From: Hydractinia symbiolongicarpus
Lineage: Eukaryota > Cnidaria > Hydrozoa > Anthoathecata > Hydractiniidae
NCBI RefSeq assembly: GCF_029227915.1
Contig: NC_079885.1
Location: 1,054,001-1,118,000 of the forward strand
Direction of reading: 5' to 3'
DNA length: 64,000 bases
Part shown: positions 63,181 to 64,000 of the stretch, one piece after another
How the letters are laid out: every line of letters starts with the position of its first letter
How positions within the stretch are numbered: position 1 is the first letter of the stretch
Translations under genes and position numbers: made by a program
Notes under the pieces: model-generated
The model's input: only the letters and a program-made list of their open reading frames with translations
What the model was told of the DNA's origin: nothing
Database searches by the model: none

Positions 63181-64000
63181 TTTCCCGAACGATTTTTTAA
63201 ATTATTTTTTCACCACTAAAACGCATGAGACTTGTAGTTTTTAAAAATGTTTTCATTTTTGATGAGACGCTGAATAAGAGAAGTTTAATCGCCGGCAAAC
63301 AAAAACCCGCGATTTCCCGTAAATCCCGGGCTTGGCCCGTATAGTCAAAAGTATACAAAGAAAGTACCCAGGGAGGAAACTCATTTCCCGAACGATTTTT
63401 TATATTATTTTTTTACCACTAAACCCATGGGACTTGTAGTTTTCAAAAATATTTTCATATTTGATGGGACGCTGAATAAAAGAAGTTTAATCGCCGGCAA
63501 ACGAAAATCCGCGATTTTCCGTAAATCCCGGACTCGGCCCGTATAGTCAAAAGTATACAAAGAAAGTACCCAGGGTGTAAACTCATTTCCCGAACGATTT
63601 TTTAAATTATTTTTTCACCACTAAAACGCATGAGACTTGTAGTTTTCAAAAATGTTTTCATTTCTGATGAGACGCTTAATGAAAGAGGTTTAATCGCCGG
63701 CAAACGAAATCCCGCGTTTTCCCGTAAATCTGGGGCTTGGCCCGTATAGTCGAATGTATACAAAGAAAGTACCCAGGGAGTAAACTCATTTCCCGAACGA
63801 TTTTTTAAATTTTTTTTTCACCACTAAAACGCGTGAGACTTGTAGTTTTCAAAAATGTTTTCATTTTTGATAAGACGCTTAATGAAAGATGTTTAATCGC
63901 CGGAAAACGAAAACCCGCGATTTCCCGTAAATCCCGGGCTTGGCCGTATAGTCAAAAGTATACAAAGAAAGTACCCAGGGAGTCAACTCATTTCCCGAAC
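63143..64000. repeat. Last, incomplete higher-order unit
   Basis: The monomers match about 62130-62990 in order (GGCAAACAAAAACC, AAACCCATGGGAC, TTTCTGATGAG, AAACGCGTGAG with TTGATAAGAC). The five-monomer spacing is lengthened by the preceding 21-bp duplication. One private change is GGGAGGAAACTC at 63372. The window ends at a monomer boundary by chance. Confidence 0.8.

Larger units (their letters stand above)
37882..64000. repeat. 203-bp satellite array, right segment
   Basis: The same satellite continues in the same orientation after the inserted transposon, with about 129 copies up to the window end. Monomers here are often 202 bp because many have ACCACTAAACGC, one A fewer than the left-hand form. 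Other variants enriched on this side are CATAAGAC, AAAAATATTTTC with TTTGATGGGACG, and TTATATTATTTTTTTACC. Higher-order copies are much more alike than in the left segment, which suggests more recent amplification. The window ends inside the array, so its true extent is unknown. No gene is present. Confidence 0.98.

Noticed and set aside
1-64000. CRISPR array or other prokaryotic repeat system
   Set aside because: There is no alternation of a short constant repeat with unique spacers. The entire 203-bp unit is repeated, and no cas-like gene is present.

Overview
The window is almost entirely one tandem satellite DNA. A unit of about 203 bp repeats head-to-tail, in a single orientation, from base 1 to base 64000, giving roughly 310 copies. 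Both ends of the window lie inside the array. The only other sequence is one 744-bp non-coding transposon of MITE type, inserted at 37134-37877 with a TTAA target duplication. I find no protein-coding gene, tRNA, rRNA, CRISPR array or bacterial-type operon. Short open frames of 60-106 codons recur on both strands, but they are by-products of the repeat.

Organism: a long satellite array with higher-order structure plus a piggyBac-like TTAA element indicates a eukaryotic nuclear genome, most likely an animal, in heterochromatin (centromeric, pericentromeric or subtelomeric). I do not recognise the satellite family and cannot name a species. The absence of a CENP-B box neither supports nor excludes a centromere.

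Monomer anatomy, numbered from the G of the GATTTTTTAA block: positions 1-20 are an A/T tract with a TTAA at 7-10. Positions 51-72 are a dyad (arms TCAAAAATG and CATTTTTGA around TTTT). Positions 99-150 are a GC- and CpG-rich core containing GCCGGC at 101-106. Positions 149-166 are a weaker GTATA/TATAC dyad. Positions 167-203 are a tail that varies at a few diagnostic bases. My hand-built consensus is 203 bp, about 38% G+C, with 13 CpG.

Layout: (1) 1-4668, older mosaic monomers with a 10-monomer duplication. (2) 4669-11260, a 12.5-monomer unit (2536 bp) carrying a characteristic 100-bp half monomer. (3) about 11050-14705, two 1823-bp units, each with two half monomers. (4) 14706-16226, short-period mosaic. 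(5) 16227-26775, two very long tandem units (5680 and 4869 bp) that differ by whole-monomer deletions. (6) 26776-35110, units of 6 to 10 monomers. (7) 35110-40934, units near 1418 bp, interrupted by the MITE; a duplicate without the MITE lies 2166 bp downstream. (8) 40935-44560, about 2.5 copies of a 1416-bp, 7-monomer unit that look identical. (9) 44561-64000, large recent duplications, including two 4859-bp copies that look identical by eye, then 3-, 5- and 8-monomer amplifications.

Together these show a satellite evolving by repeated unequal exchange and local amplification at many scales. The right-hand half appears younger and more homogenised than the left. The strongest candidates for new biology are the undescribed satellite with its conserved dyad, the amplified half-monomer class, and the MITE with its paralogous empty site. 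All coordinates come from reading by eye. Domain boundaries marked 'about' are good to a few tens of bases.
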